Below are positions 43,432-55,319 of a stretch of DNA of 64,000 bases, in pieces. The stretch is from Palsa-504 sp963819785. Lineage in GTDB: Bacteria > Actinomycetota > Actinomycetes > Streptosporangiales > Streptosporangiaceae. Each line of letters opens with the position of its first letter. Positions within the stretch are counted from its first letter, which is position 1. The translations under genes were made by a program, and so were the position numbers. The notes under the pieces were generated by a model. The model had not been told where the DNA came from and did not search any database. It saw only the letters and a program-made list of their open reading frames with translations. The DNA lies in assembly GCA_963819785.1 (NCBI GenBank), contig CAWFXW010000024.1, positions 124,001 through 188,000 of the forward strand. The letters run 5' to 3'.

Positions 43432-43915
43432 CACGCACGGACCGGAGTTCGCGAGTTCTCTGGCGTTCTCCCGTGTTCTTCGCCCTGTGGCGAGCGACTC
43501 GTAGGCAGTGGCCTTACCAAGGACCGCGGCGGGCCCCCCGGCCCGCCCGGTCCACCCCGCACCGTTGGCCCGGCCTGGCGGCCACCCCGCCCAGGGCCAG
43601 CGGTGAGGTATTTCCCCCGCTCGCTCTGTTCCCCCCGGGTTGCTCTGCTTTCCCCGCTCGCCTCCTTCCCGGCCCCCTGCGGCGGCTCTCCGGACACGCG
43701 TTCGCTTCCGGCGTACCGGGCATGGTTGCGGGAACATGCGCCTCATCCAGCAGGTTTGATGTGGATGAACGGCCGTGTCCAGGGAACGTCTTGGTGTGTG
43801 TACGCGTACGCGCATTAAGCGCGACGGTGGGCACGCGGCTACTATGCGGAGTAGGCAAGGTAGGGCCCGACCCATCCCGGCCCGGACCGGCCCCCGTGCG
43901 GTGAGGAGCGACGAC
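43432..43915. other. 484-bp lsr2-clpC spacer with ClgR-like site
   Basis: No convincing gene. At 43811-43821 CGC-ATTAA-GCG, inside GCGCATTAAGCGC, partly matches the ClgR consensus (CGC-N5-GCG core; two flanking positions differ). ClgR activates clp genes in actinobacteria, so this may be the clpC control site. Confidence 0.4.
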
Positions 43916-46498
<2,583 letters not shown>

Positions 46499-46512
46499 CC
46501 CCGCACGACCTG

Positions 46513-46548
46513 AAGCCCGGGCCTCCCCGTGAGGCCCGGGCTTTCTGG
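46513..46548 (+). terminator. Strong intrinsic terminator after clpC
   Basis: A perfect 13-bp stem AAGCCCGGGCCTC / GAGGCCCGGGCTT closes a 5-base loop and is followed by TCTGGTT. It lies 15 bp after the clpC stop and may also serve the convergent mutY. Confidence 0.9.
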
Positions 46549-46669
46549 TTCGCGGCGCGGCTTGCGCCCTCGGGCGGATGCGGCAGGTGGTGACGGAGAG
46601 GCAGACGGGGCAGGAGTGTTCCGAGAAGTCTGTTCCTCACCCCGACGAGAGTACGCCGCGCCACTAAAG

Positions 46670-47628
46670 CTAACGCACTGCCCTGGCCGTGACCACGTCG
46701 TGGGCCGCGACCTCAGGCGGCGCATAAGGGCCGTCCGGCAGTGCCTGACGGCCGTCCGGGAGTGTATAGCGGCCGTCCGGCAGGGGATCGACCAGGCCGT
46801 CGGCGACCAAGCCGTCCAGGGCACGGGCCAGCTGGATCCGGTCAGCCCAGAACCGCGTTCGAACTCGGCCTGCGTAGCGGGTCCGCCGCCGTCCCGCAGC
46901 ACCGCGAGCAGGCGCCCCCGGCACTGCCGGTCCGTTCCGTCGTACCGCTGCGTCCGGCGCCCGGCGCCGTCCTGGTCCGCGGGCCGGCCGGCAGCCAGCC
47001 AGGCGCACTGCCGGGCCACCGGGCACTCGGCGCACCGCGGGCCGGCCGCGGTGCAGACCAGCGCGCCCAGCTCCATCACCGCCACCGACCAGCGCGCCGC
47101 GACGGACGGCTCGGCGGGTAGCAGGGACTCGGCCATCCGCCGCTCGGCCGTCGACGGCGTGCTGCGCGGCCGCGGCTGCCCGCCCACGAGCCGGGCCAGC
47201 ACCCGGCGCACGTTGGTATCCAGCACGGCGTGCCGCTGGCCGAAGGCGAAGCTGGCCACGGCCGCGGCGGTGTAGCTACCGATCCCGGGCAGCGCCCGCA
47301 GCGCGTCGATGTCGTCCGGCACGTTCCCGCCGTGCCGTGCGGTCACGATGCTGGCCGTCTCGTGCAGCCGCAGCGCGCGCCGCGGATACCCCAGCCGCCC
47401 CCACTGCCGGATCGCCTCGCCGGCTGGCTCGGCGGCCAGCGCGGCGGGCGTCGGCCACCGGGCCAGCCAGCTCAGATGCGCGGGCACCACCCGCGCCACC
47501 GGCGTCTGCTGCAGCATGATCTCGCTGACCAGCACCGACCAGGGCGTCGCACCCGGCCCGCGCCACGGCAGGTCCCGGGCGTGCCGCGAGAACCAGTGCA
47601 GCACCGGCTCGGCATAGGGCGTGGTCAT
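46670..47628 (-). CDS. mutY: A/G-specific adenine glycosylase MutY, C-terminal frameshift
   Basis: Removes A mispaired with 8-oxoG. From ATG 47628: DLPWRGPGATPWSVLVSEIM, LQQTPVARV, the helix-hairpin-helix LPGIGSYTAAAVASFAFG with the catalytic Asp in VLDTNVRRVLARLVGG, and the 4Fe-4S ligands C-x6-C-x2-C-x5-C (CTAAGPRCAEC). After QAEFER, near 46855, the frame breaks. The natural ending (FWADRIQLARALDGLVADGL, then LPDG repeats) follows in another frame to a stop at 46670; adding one base restores it. The catalytic core is intact; the short winged-helix end is affected. Confidence 0.9.
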
Positions 47629-47807
47629 GACGACCCCTATCGTGGCACGCTGCCGGCACCGCCTGGTAACGAGCCGTCCTCCGCTGCCCGGTACCGAGCC
47701 GTCCTCCGCTGCCTGGTACCGAGCCGCACCCGGCTGCCCGGTAACGAGCCGCAGCACAGCCGGCGGGTCTGCGCCTGCCTTCGGACCAGGCCTTGCATAC
47801 TCTCCGT

Positions 47808-48779
47808 ATGGATCGGAATGCTTATCGTGACGATAGCGGATCGGACCAGCACAGACTGCACGCCGACCATCCCAGAACGCGTGCGGACGCGCCCAGCCTG
47901 TACACAGACGATAACGACAGCTACCCGGGCGAGAGCGAGCCGTACCCGGACCAGCCCGATGCGTACTGGCGCCGCCGGATCGCCACCCTGGCCGCGGGTC
48001 TGGGCGTGCTCGGCCTGCTGGCCTGGGCCTTGTCCGGCGGCGGAGGCAAGCCCGCGCCGCCCCCGAGCAGCTCCCCGGCCTCCGGCGCCCTGTCCTATCC
48101 CAGCGTCGAGGCCTCGGCCGGTCCGGGCGCCGGGACCAGTGCCGACGCGAGCACCGGAACCAGCACTGGGACAAACACGGGCGTCAGCGCCGGACCCAGC
48201 GGCGGTACCGGGACGGGCGCCGACGCGGCCATCCCCGGTCTGGGCAGCCGCGGCACCTCCGGCCTGCCCTCGGCCACGACGAGCCCGGCCGCCAAGTCGG
48301 CCAGAGCCAGCGCCGGCGCCGGCGCCGCACAGTCCGGCGCCGCGAAGTCCGGGACCGCGAAGTCCGGCACCGCGCCGGCCAGCGAGCCGGGCGGCCGTTG
48401 CTCGCCGAACTCGGTCGTGCTCAGCCTGTTCAGTGGCAGCCGGAGCTACCGGTCCGGCCAGGACCCGCAGTTCGGCGTCGACGCGGTCTCCACCGCGCCC
48501 GGCAGCTGCACCTTCGACGTGGGTCCCGGCCAGCTGCACCTGGTCGTGATGTCGGCGGGCCGGGTCATCTGGGACTCGGCCGACTGCGCCCGCGGCGGAA
48601 CCCAGACCGTCAAGCTGACCCGCGGCGTCCCGGTTCAGGAGTACTTCACCTGGAATCGGTCGATCACCCTGCCCGGCTGCGTCACGCTAGCCTCCTCGGC
48701 CCGCCCGGGCAGCTACCATGCCCAGGCCCGGACCCCCGCCATCAGCAGCGGCACGTTCGCCTTCAAACTCGTCCGGTAA
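47808..48779 (+). CDS. Membrane-anchored protein with extracytoplasmic beta domain (Rv3587c-like position)
   Basis: 323 residues from ATG 47808. A polar cytoplasmic N-terminus rich in Asp, Tyr and Pro (1-57), one helix (ATLAAGLGVLGLLAWALSG, about 63-81), and a long Ala/Gly/Ser/Thr-rich linker (82-200). The C-terminal folded domain has three or four Cys (VVLSLFSGSRSYRSGQDPQF; CTFDVGPGQLHLVVM). Function unknown. Mycobacteria have a similar membrane protein between mutY and disA-radA; here it is directly convergent with radA. Confidence 0.8.
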   Translation: MDRNAYRDDSGSDQHRLHADHPRTRADAPSLYTDDNDSYPGESEPYPDQPDAYWRRRIATLAAGLGVLGLLAWALSGGGGKPAPPPSSSPASGALSYPSVEASAGPGAGTSADASTGTSTGTNTGVSAGPSGGTGTGADAAIPGLGSRGTSGLPSATTSPAAKSARASAGAGAAQSGAAKSGTAKSGTAPASEPGGRCSPNSVVLSLFSGSRSYRSGQDPQFGVDAVSTAPGSCTFDVGPGQLHLVVMSAGRVIWDSADCARGGTQTVKLTRGVPVQEYFTWNRSITLPGCVTLASSARPGSYHAQARTPAISSGTFAFKLVR

Positions 48780-50177
48780 CTAGGAACCGAGCACCGCGGC
48801 CAGCGCCTGGCGGATGTCCTCGACCTGCACCACCTCGATGAGCTGGGCGCCGTCGTGGGCGGCCTCCAGGCCCGCCGAGCCCGCCGGGACCACGGCCCGC
48901 CGGAAACCCATCCGCTCGGCCTCGGCCAGCCGCCGGGTCAGCCCCGCCACCCGGCGCACCTCGCCGGCCAGCCCGACCTCGCCGATGGCCACCACCCCGT
49001 GCGGCACGCTCAGGTTGGCCGCGGAACTGGCCAGCGCGATCGCCACCGCCAGGTCCACCGAGGGCTCGGTCAGCCGCACGCCGCCCACCGTGGCGGCGTA
49101 CACGTCCTGCCGGCCGAGCTTGAGCCCGGCCCGGCGCTGCAGGACGGCCAGCACCAGGCCCACCCGGGCGGCGTCCAGCCCGGAGGTGGTCCGCTTGGGT
49201 ACCTCGAGCACCGACGTCCCGACCAGGGCCTGCACCTCGGCGGGCAGCGGCCGGCGCCCCTCCAGCGTGACCGTGACGCAGGTCCCGGGCACCGGCTCGC
49301 GGTGCTGGGACAGGAACAGCCCGCTCGGGTCGGGCAGCCCGATCAGCCCGTACTCACCCAGATCGAAACACCCGACCTCGTCCGTCGGCCCGTACCGGTT
49401 CTTGACCGCCCGCACCATGCGCAGCTGGGAGTGCCGGTCCCCGTCGAAGTACAGCACCACGTCGACCAGGTGCTCCAGGGCCCGCGGCCCGGCCACCGAA
49501 CCGTCCTTGGTCACGTGCCCGACCAGGATGGTCGCCATCGACCGTTCCTTGGCCACCGAGATCAGCGCATTGGCCACCGCCCGGACCTGGGTCACCCCGC
49601 CCGCGGAACCGTCGATGTCGGCGGCCGCGACCGTCTGCACCGAGTCGATGATGAGCAGCCCCGGCTCGATCGCGTCGACGTGCCCGAGCACCGCGTCGAG
49701 ATCGGTCTCGGCGGCCAGGAACAGCCGGTCGCTGACCGCGCCGATCCGGTCCGCGCGCGACCGGACCTGGGCCGCGGATTCCTCGCCGGTCACGTAGAGC
49801 ACCGGCCCGGCCTCCGCGGCCAGCGCCCCGGTCTCCAGCAGCAGGGTCGACTTGCCCACCCCCGGCTCGCCCGCGAGCAGCAGGACCGCGCCCGGCACCA
49901 GCCCGCCGCCCAGCACCCGGTCCAGCTCGTCCAGGCCGGTGGGCCGGGCCCGGGCGTCGGTCGCGTCCACCTGGCCGATGGGCAGCGCCGGGGTGCTGAC
50001 CGGCGCGGCCGTCCGGCCGGCGACGGCCTGGATGCCCGCGCGGGCCAGCCGCGGCGCCCTGGCTTGCTCGACCGTGCCCCAGGCCTGGCACTCGCCGCAC
50101 CGCCCGGTCCACTTGGGCGCCTGCCAGCCGCACTCGCTGCAGCGGTATCCGGCCGCCCCCGTCGATGACTTCGCCAT
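48780..50177 (-). CDS. radA: DNA repair protein RadA (Sms)
   Basis: A RecA-like helicase that processes recombination intermediates. 465 residues. The N-terminal C4 zinc finger is CSECGWQAPKWTGRCGEC. The ATPase has Walker A GEPGVGKSTLL near 104. The RadA-specific KNRYGPTDEVG is near 260. The C-terminal Lon-like domain has SVDLAVAIALASSAANL. The disA gene that normally follows radA is not here; the next gene is convergent. Confidence 0.97.
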   Translation of the reverse strand: MAKSSTGAAGYRCSECGWQAPKWTGRCGECQAWGTVEQARAPRLARAGIQAVAGRTAAPVSTPALPIGQVDATDARARPTGLDELDRVLGGGLVPGAVLLLAGEPGVGKSTLLLETGALAAEAGPVLYVTGEESAAQVRSRADRIGAVSDRLFLAAETDLDAVLGHVDAIEPGLLIIDSVQTVAAADIDGSAGGVTQVRAVANALISVAKERSMATILVGHVTKDGSVAGPRALEHLVDVVLYFDGDRHSQLRMVRAVKNRYGPTDEVGCFDLGEYGLIGLPDPSGLFLSQHREPVPGTCVTVTLEGRRPLPAEVQALVGTSVLEVPKRTTSGLDAARVGLVLAVLQRRAGLKLGRQDVYAATVGGVRLTEPSVDLAVAIALASSAANLSVPHGVVAIGEVGLAGEVRRVAGLTRRLAEAERMGFRRAVVPAGSAGLEAAHDGAQLIEVVQVEDIRQALAAVLGS

Positions 50178-50249
50178 GCCCGCACCATAACGTCGGCCAC
50201 TGACAATCTCTCCTAAGCTGAGGGTGGACGCCTACGGAGGGAGCACGCA

Positions 50250-51086
50250 GTGAGCGGCGCGGCGAGGGCACTGGGTACGCCGGTCGCCCTGTCCACCTCC
50301 TCGGTCTATCCCGAACGCACGCCGGACGCCTTCGAGATCGCCGCCCGGCTGGGCTACGACGGGATCGAGGTCATGGTCTACACCGACCCGGTGAGCCAGA
50401 CCGCGGACGCGCTGACCGGTCTCAGCACCTACCACCGGCTGCCGATCATGGCCGTGCACGCGCCGAGCCTGCTGCTCACCCAGCGGGTGTGGGGCCGCGA
50501 GCCGTGGGAGAAGTTGCGGCGGGCCAAGGACCTGGCCGAGCGGGTCGGCGCCCCGGTGGTGGTGCTGCACCCGCCGTTCCGCTGGCAGCAGGATTACGCG
50601 CGCAACTTCGAGAAGGGCCTGGCCGAGCTGGCCGAAGGGACCGACGTCATGTTCGCGGTGGAGAACATGTACCCGCTGCGCGTGCGCAGCAGCGAGGTCG
50701 CCCCGTACTCCCCGCACTGGGATCCGACCGCGCTCGACGTCCCGCACGTCACGCTGGACCTGTCGCATACCGCCGCGTCGGGCTCGGACGCGCTGGCCAT
50801 GGCCACCGAGCTCGGCGGGCGGCTGGCCCACGTGCACCTGGCCGACGGCACCGGGTCGCCGTCCGGGCCGTTCCCCGACGAGCACCTGGTGCCCGGGCGC
50901 GGTGCCCAGCCCTGCGCCGAGCTGCTCGGCCTGCTGTCCGCGACCGGGTACCGCGGCACGGTGGTGGTCGAGGTGAACACCAACCGGGCGCCGAATCGCG
51001 AGGCCCGCCTGGCCGATCTGGCCCAGTCGCTGGCCTTCGCCCGCGAGCACCTGTCGCTGGCGGCCGGGCAGGCCACCCGCGGATAA
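50250..51086 (+). CDS. Sugar phosphate isomerase/epimerase-like TIM barrel
   Basis: 278 residues from GTG 50250. AP-endonuclease-2/xylose-isomerase fold: FEIAARLGYDGIEVMVYTD, VVLHPPFRWQ, MFAVENMYPL, VTLDLSHTAAS and VVVEVNTNRAPNREARLADL, with conserved His/Glu/Asp that would bind metal. Substrate unknown. It precedes the BKACE gene by 52 bp in the same direction, perhaps as an operon. Confidence 0.85.
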   Translation: MSGAARALGTPVALSTSSVYPERTPDAFEIAARLGYDGIEVMVYTDPVSQTADALTGLSTYHRLPIMAVHAPSLLLTQRVWGREPWEKLRRAKDLAERVGAPVVVLHPPFRWQQDYARNFEKGLAELAEGTDVMFAVENMYPLRVRSSEVAPYSPHWDPTALDVPHVTLDLSHTAASGSDALAMATELGGRLAHVHLADGTGSPSGPFPDEHLVPGRGAQPCAELLGLLSATGYRGTVVVEVNTNRAPNREARLADLAQSLAFAREHLSLAAGQATRG

Positions 51087-51138
51087 GCGCCAATCGAGGA
51101 TAAGCGCCGCCCGCGAACCCGCAGGTAATCTCCTTGCC

Positions 51139-51966
51139 ATGGCAGCAAGCACGCTCATCACCGTGGCCCCGACCGGCGCCGAAGCGGACAAGGCGCAGGT
51201 ACCCGCCCTACCGGTGACCCTGGACGAACTCGTCGCAACGGCTAAGGAGTGTGAGGCGGCCGGCGCCGCGGTCGTCCACGTCCATATCAGGGACCGAACG
51301 GCCCGGCCCACTCTCGACCGGGGCCTGCTCACCGATACCGTGGCGGCGCTCCGCGAGGGCACCGACCTGATCGTGCAGCTTTCTACCGGCGGCGCGGTGA
51401 CCGACAGCTTCGCCGACCGGCTGGCCGTGCTGGACGCCGCCCCCGACGCGTGCTCGCTGACCTGCGGCACGGTCAACTTCGGCGACGGCGTGTTCAGCAA
51501 CCCCTGGACGTTCATCAAGGAGCTGTACCAGCTCACCCAGGAACGCCAGGTGGTCCCGGAGTTCGAGCTGTTCGACCTCGGGCACGTGGCCACGCTGCAC
51601 CGGCTGCTGGCCGAGTTCGGCCCGCCGGCCGGCGGGCACGTGCACTGCGATCTGGTCATGGGGGTGCCCGGCGGGATGCCGGGCGACGTGACCACGCTGG
51701 CCGCGGCGGCGGCCGCGCTGCCGGACGGCGCCACCTGGTCCGCGACCGGCATCGGCCGGTCCACCATGCCGGTCCTGCTCGGCGCGCTCGGCGCCGGCGG
51801 CCACCTGCGGGTCGGGATGGAGGACACGCTGTCCTTCGCCCGCGGCCGTCCCGTCGCCCGCAACGCCGAGCTGGTGGAGCGCGCCGCCGAGCTGGCCCGG
51901 CTCGCCCAGCGCCCGCCGATGCGCCCCGCCGAGGCACGCGAGCTCCTCGGCATTCCCGCCCGCTAG
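51139..51966 (+). CDS. Beta-keto acid cleavage enzyme (BKACE, DUF849)
   Basis: 275 residues. BKACE enzymes use zinc and acetyl-CoA to cleave beta-keto acids (prototype 3-keto-5-aminohexanoate in lysine fermentation). Seen: start TLITVAPTGAEADK, the metal ligands in VVHVHIRDRTARPT, SLTCGTVNFGDGVFSNPWTF, EFELFDLGHV, and HCDLVMGVPGGMPGD. The natural substrate in this lineage is unknown; the neighbouring isomerase suggests a small carbonyl metabolite. Confidence 0.9.
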   Translation: MAASTLITVAPTGAEADKAQVPALPVTLDELVATAKECEAAGAAVVHVHIRDRTARPTLDRGLLTDTVAALREGTDLIVQLSTGGAVTDSFADRLAVLDAAPDACSLTCGTVNFGDGVFSNPWTFIKELYQLTQERQVVPEFELFDLGHVATLHRLLAEFGPPAGGHVHCDLVMGVPGGMPGDVTTLAAAAAALPDGATWSATGIGRSTMPVLLGALGAGGHLRVGMEDTLSFARGRPVARNAELVERAAELARLAQRPPMRPAEARELLGIPAR

Positions 51967-52063
51967 GCGGTGCTGGCCGGGCCGTGCTGGCCGGGCCGTG
52001 CTGGCTAGATTGGCGCTTGCAGCCCCGTTTGCAATTGCAAGCACTCCGTAGCAGACTTGAGGC

Positions 52064-52813
52064 ATGGCCAACCAGACAGTGAAGTCGATCGGCGACTACA
52101 TCCGGGAACAGCGAGAGCAGGCCCGAATCTCCATGCGCCAGCTGGCGCAGTCGGCCGGCGTGTCCAACCCGTACCTGAGCCAGATCGAGCGGGGCCTGCG
52201 CAAGCCGAGCGCTGACATCCTGCAGCAGATCGCCAAGGGGCTGCGCATCTCCGCGGAAGCGCTCTACGTGCAGGCGGGCATCCTGGAAGACCGCCCGGCC
52301 GACTCCGGAGTCCGTTCGGCCCTGCTGGCCGACGCGGACCTGTCCGAGCGGCAGAAGCAGGTCCTCATCGAGATCTACGAGTCGTTCCGCAAGGAGAACG
52401 CGGCCGCCGCTGAAGCCCAGGCCGCGCAGGCCGAGGCCGAGACCGCCCAGGCCGAGGCCGAGACCGTCCAGGCCGAGGCCGAGACCGTCCAGGCCGAAGC
52501 CGCGCAGCCCGCCGCCGAGGCCACCGCCGCCGAGACCGCGCAAGGCGCCGCCACGGCCGAGGCCGCGCAAGCCGCCGCCGGGGCTGGCAACACAGACGCC
52601 AGCGCGACCAGCGCCAGCGCCAGCGCGGCCCATGCCAGCGCGACGAGGGCCAGCCGCAAGAAGAGCAGCGCCAAGAAGGGCAGCGCCAAGGTCGCGGATG
52701 ACGAGCGGCCCTCCCGCTCGTCCTGGTCCGCCGCGACCGCCGAGGCCGAGCAGGACGAACCTTCGGGTAACGCCGATGGCGTTCCCGGCCAAACGGTCCC
52801 TCCGATTAGGTAG
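52064..52813 (+). CDS. XRE-family regulator with low-complexity C-terminus
   Basis: 249 residues. The HTH at about 8-65 contains ISMRQLAQSAGVSNPYLSQI and a following ERGLRKPSADIL. A region to about 105 ends in LSERQKQVLIEIYESFRKEN. Then 110-200 is a Glu/Ala repeat (AEAETVQ units encoded by 18-bp repeats), and a Lys/Ser stretch (RKKSSAKKGSAK) ends the protein. In actinobacteria this gene precedes DUF2516, as Rv0474 precedes Rv0476. Targets unknown. Confidence 0.88.
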   Translation: MANQTVKSIGDYIREQREQARISMRQLAQSAGVSNPYLSQIERGLRKPSADILQQIAKGLRISAEALYVQAGILEDRPADSGVRSALLADADLSERQKQVLIEIYESFRKENAAAAEAQAAQAEAETAQAEAETVQAEAETVQAEAAQPAAEATAAETAQGAATAEAAQAAAGAGNTDASATSASASAAHASATRASRKKSSAKKGSAKVADDERPSRSSWSAATAEAEQDEPSGNADGVPGQTVPPIR

Positions 52814-52822
52814 CGTGATTCT

Positions 52823-53155
52823 GTGTTCGGTGCCTATACCCCGCTTAACGATTTCTTCATTGCCCTCGGCGGCGCCGCGTTCATCGTCGAGGCCTGGGCG
52901 TTCATCGACGCCATCACCCGTCCGGGACCGGCCTTCGTGGCCACCGGCAAGCAGACCAAGCAGCTGTGGCTGATCATCCTCGGCGTGGCCGCCGTGGTCG
53001 GGCTGGCCGGGGTGGTGTACAGGATCGGCCCGACGTCGATCCTGACCGTCGCGGCGTTCGTCGCGGCCGCCATCTACCTGGCCGACGTGCGGCCCAAGGT
53101 CAAGGGCTTCCGCAACGGCGGAGGGACCAGCTCGGGTCCGTACGGCCCCTGGTAG
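52823..53155 (+). CDS. DUF2516 membrane protein
   Basis: 110 residues, GTG start 52823, 9 bp after the HTH gene. Three hydrophobic helices (about 8-30, 45-66, 70-87) and the tail DVRPKVKGFRNGG. Family of unknown function with conserved position next to the HTH gene. Confidence 0.88.
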   Translation: MFGAYTPLNDFFIALGGAAFIVEAWAFIDAITRPGPAFVATGKQTKQLWLIILGVAAVVGLAGVVYRIGPTSILTVAAFVAAAIYLADVRPKVKGFRNGGGTSSGPYGPW

Positions 53156-53179
53156 GCGCCCCCGCTTGGACGACGCCGC

Positions 53180-54136
53180 TCAGACGATGAGCAGCGCGAT
53201 CGTCGCCGCGACCAGCAGGCCCGCGGTGAGGCAGACCGATGCGCTCGCGGCCGCGGGCAGCGGGCGCACGGGCTGAAGCAGGCGCGCCACCCGGGCCGCC
53301 ACGTCGCCCTCGCCGGCCGCGAGCGCGCCCGCGGGCGCCGGGCAGGTGCCCGCGGTGCCGAACCGCACCAGCGCCGAGACCAGTTCCCGGGTCGGTCGCC
53401 CGCGCAGCGCGCGGTCGTCGGCCAGCATCTCGACCAGCAGCGCCACCGCGCGGTGCGCCTCCGCGCACATCGCCGAACGCGGGAAGGCCCTTCGCAGCGC
53501 GGTGAACGGCAGCAGCACCAGGTCATGGCGTTCCCGCAGGTGCGCCCGCTCGTGCGCGAGCACCGCGGCCAGCTCGCCCCGGCCCAGCAGCTCGACGGTG
53601 CCCACGCTGAGCACCACGATCCGGGAGAACAGCCCGGGCAGGCAGTAGGCCGCCACGGTGGGATAGTCCACGACCAGGGCGCCGGGGACCTTCGGGTCGC
53701 CGTGGGCCAGCAGGGCCAGCAGGGCGCGCTGCCGCCGCCGGGCCTGCAGCGCCGACGCGGACGCGGCGATCAGCACCCAGCACAGCGAGGCGAGCAGGGC
53801 CAGCCCCGCCCCGAGGCAGGCCAGCCGGAACACGAGCAGCATGGCGGGCAGGGCACTGACCATGCCGAACGCCACCGGGAACCGGAAGGCGGCACCGGGG
53901 AAGACCGATCCGAGGTGCAGCAGGGAGCCGGCTACGCCCAGGTGGTCGCCGGGCAGGCCGAGGCTGACCAGGGTGCCGACGGCCGCCAGCCCCCCGGCCA
54001 GGCCAAGCGCCTGCCAGAGCAAGATGGCCGCGGCCGGCGACCGGCGCGGCCAACTGGCCTGCACCAGTGCCGAAGCTCCGAGCACGCTCCCTATGGCGAG
54101 CGCGGCCAATAGCGCCGCGTCAGCCAGACCCTTCAT
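53180..54136 (-). CDS. M56-family membrane metalloprotease (BlaR1/MecR1-like, no sensor domain)
   Basis: 318 residues from ATG 54136, overlapping the BlaI stop by 17 bases. Several N-terminal helices, then the M56 protease loop with HERAH (in VLAHERAHLRERHD near 203), then C-terminal helices. It lacks the extracellular penicillin-binding sensor of BlaR1. The pair with BlaI suggests that it cleaves the repressor; the signal is unknown. Confidence 0.9.
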   Translation of the reverse strand: MKGLADAALLAALAIGSVLGASALVQASWPRRSPAAAILLWQALGLAGGLAAVGTLVSLGLPGDHLGVAGSLLHLGSVFPGAAFRFPVAFGMVSALPAMLLVFRLACLGAGLALLASLCWVLIAASASALQARRRQRALLALLAHGDPKVPGALVVDYPTVAAYCLPGLFSRIVVLSVGTVELLGRGELAAVLAHERAHLRERHDLVLLPFTALRRAFPRSAMCAEAHRAVALLVEMLADDRALRGRPTRELVSALVRFGTAGTCPAPAGALAAGEGDVAARVARLLQPVRPLPAAASASVCLTAGLLVAATIALLIV

Positions 54137-54500
54137 CTCTTCCGCCGTCACCTTCAAAGACTTCCAGGGCATCGCGCAGTACCTCTGCCTCGATGCCGGA
54201 GACGGACTGGGCGAACCGCGTCAATGCGGCCGTGCGATCCCCGGTTTGATCCAGCGCGGTCAGCATCAGCTCTGTCACGTAGGTCTCGCGGGTCGCGGCA
54301 GGACAATAGCGCCAGGCTCGCCCGTCGCGCTGCCGCTTGGCGAAACCTTTCTTCGCGAGCCTGTCGAGCACCGTCATCACGGTGGTGTGAGCTAGATTAC
54401 GTTCGGTCAGCCTAGCACTGACCTCTCGCACCGTGAGAGGTGCGTCGGTCTCCCAGAGAACATCCATGATGGCGCGCTCGAGATCACCCAACCGGTTCAC
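54120..54500 (-). CDS. BlaI/MecI-type transcriptional repressor
   Basis: 126 residues from GTG 54500; TTG 54509 is an alternative. Winged helix: LGDLERAIMDVLW, LTVREVSARLTERNLAHTTV and MTVLDRLAKKGFAKRQRDGR, ending in a dimerisation helix. It represses until cleaved by the partner M56 protease, whose gene overlaps its end. Divergent from the macrodomain gene by 63 bp, so it may control both. Confidence 0.93.
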   Translation of the reverse strand: MNRLGDLERAIMDVLWETDAPLTVREVSARLTERNLAHTTVMTVLDRLAKKGFAKRQRDGRAWRYCPAATRETYVTELMLTALDQTGDRTAALTRFAQSVSGIEAEVLRDALEVFEGDGGRDEGSG

Positions 54501-54563
54501 GGTCGTCAATGTACCCGTTATGCGGGCTATCGAATAGCCGTGACCATTTAATAGGCGGCGCGA

Positions 54564-55088
54564 ATGCAGATCACCCTCGTCCAAGGCGATATCACCAGGC
54601 AGCGGGCCGATGCGATCGTCAACGCGGCGAACTCGTCGCTGCTCGGCGGGGGCGGCGTAGACGGCGCGATTCACCGCCACGGCGGCCCCGAGATCCTGGC
54701 CGCGTGCCGCGAACTGCGCGCCGGAGCCTACCCGGACGGCCTGCCGGCCGGCCGGGCGGTGGCCACCACGGCGGGGCGGCTGCCCGCTACCTGGGTCATC
54801 CACACGGTCGGGCCGGTGTACTCGGCCCGGGAGGACCGTTCGGCCCTGCTCGCCTCGTGCTACACCGAGTCGCTGCGCGTCGCCGCCGACCTCGGCGCCC
54901 GCACGGTCGCCTTCCCCGCCATCTCGGCCGGCATCTACGGCTGGCCCGCCGCCGACGCCGCCCGCATCGCCGTCACCACCGTCCACGCCGGCCGCGAGCA
55001 TCCCACGCTTACCGAAGCGAGCTTCGTCCTCTTCGGTCCCGACATGTACCAGGAGTTCCAGCGCGCCCTGGCCGCCCTCCCCGGCTGA
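54564..55088 (+). CDS. Macrodomain protein (O-acetyl-ADP-ribose deacetylase type)
   Basis: 174 residues. The ADP-ribose-binding macro fold shows VQGDITRQRADAIVNAANSS, LLGGGGVDGAIHRHGGPEIL, HTVGPVYSA, and FPAISAGIYGWPAADAARIA. The Asn and Gly-rich loop fit deacetylase/MacroD-type enzymes. Acts in the cytoplasm on ADP-ribose derivatives. It shares its upstream region with blaI. Confidence 0.95.
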   Translation: MQITLVQGDITRQRADAIVNAANSSLLGGGGVDGAIHRHGGPEILAACRELRAGAYPDGLPAGRAVATTAGRLPATWVIHTVGPVYSAREDRSALLASCYTESLRVAADLGARTVAFPAISAGIYGWPAADAARIAVTTVHAGREHPTLTEASFVLFGPDMYQEFQRALAALPG

Positions 55089-55319
55089 CCCAATCCGCAA
55101 CCGATGAGCGCGGCGTCTAACGGCTAGAGCCATCACAACGCCACGTTCACCTGTTGGACCCACCTGAGATCTGTGACAAACGAGTCGGGTGTGACTGCTG
55201 TGGCCCTCGCCCGCCCGCAGCCGCGCCAGCAACCTGCGGCGCCTCCGACCCAGGGGCGCCTCCGACCCTGCGGCGCCCCCAACCCCGCGGCGCCAGCAAG
55301 CCGCGGCGCCAGCGGACCG
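55089..55319. other. Convergent spacer rich in GGCGCC words
   Basis: No gene seen. From about 55225 several copies of CGGCGCC/GGGCGCC-type words form a GC-rich, hairpin-prone stretch between the convergent macrodomain and YbjN genes; it may act as a terminator. Confidence 0.45.
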
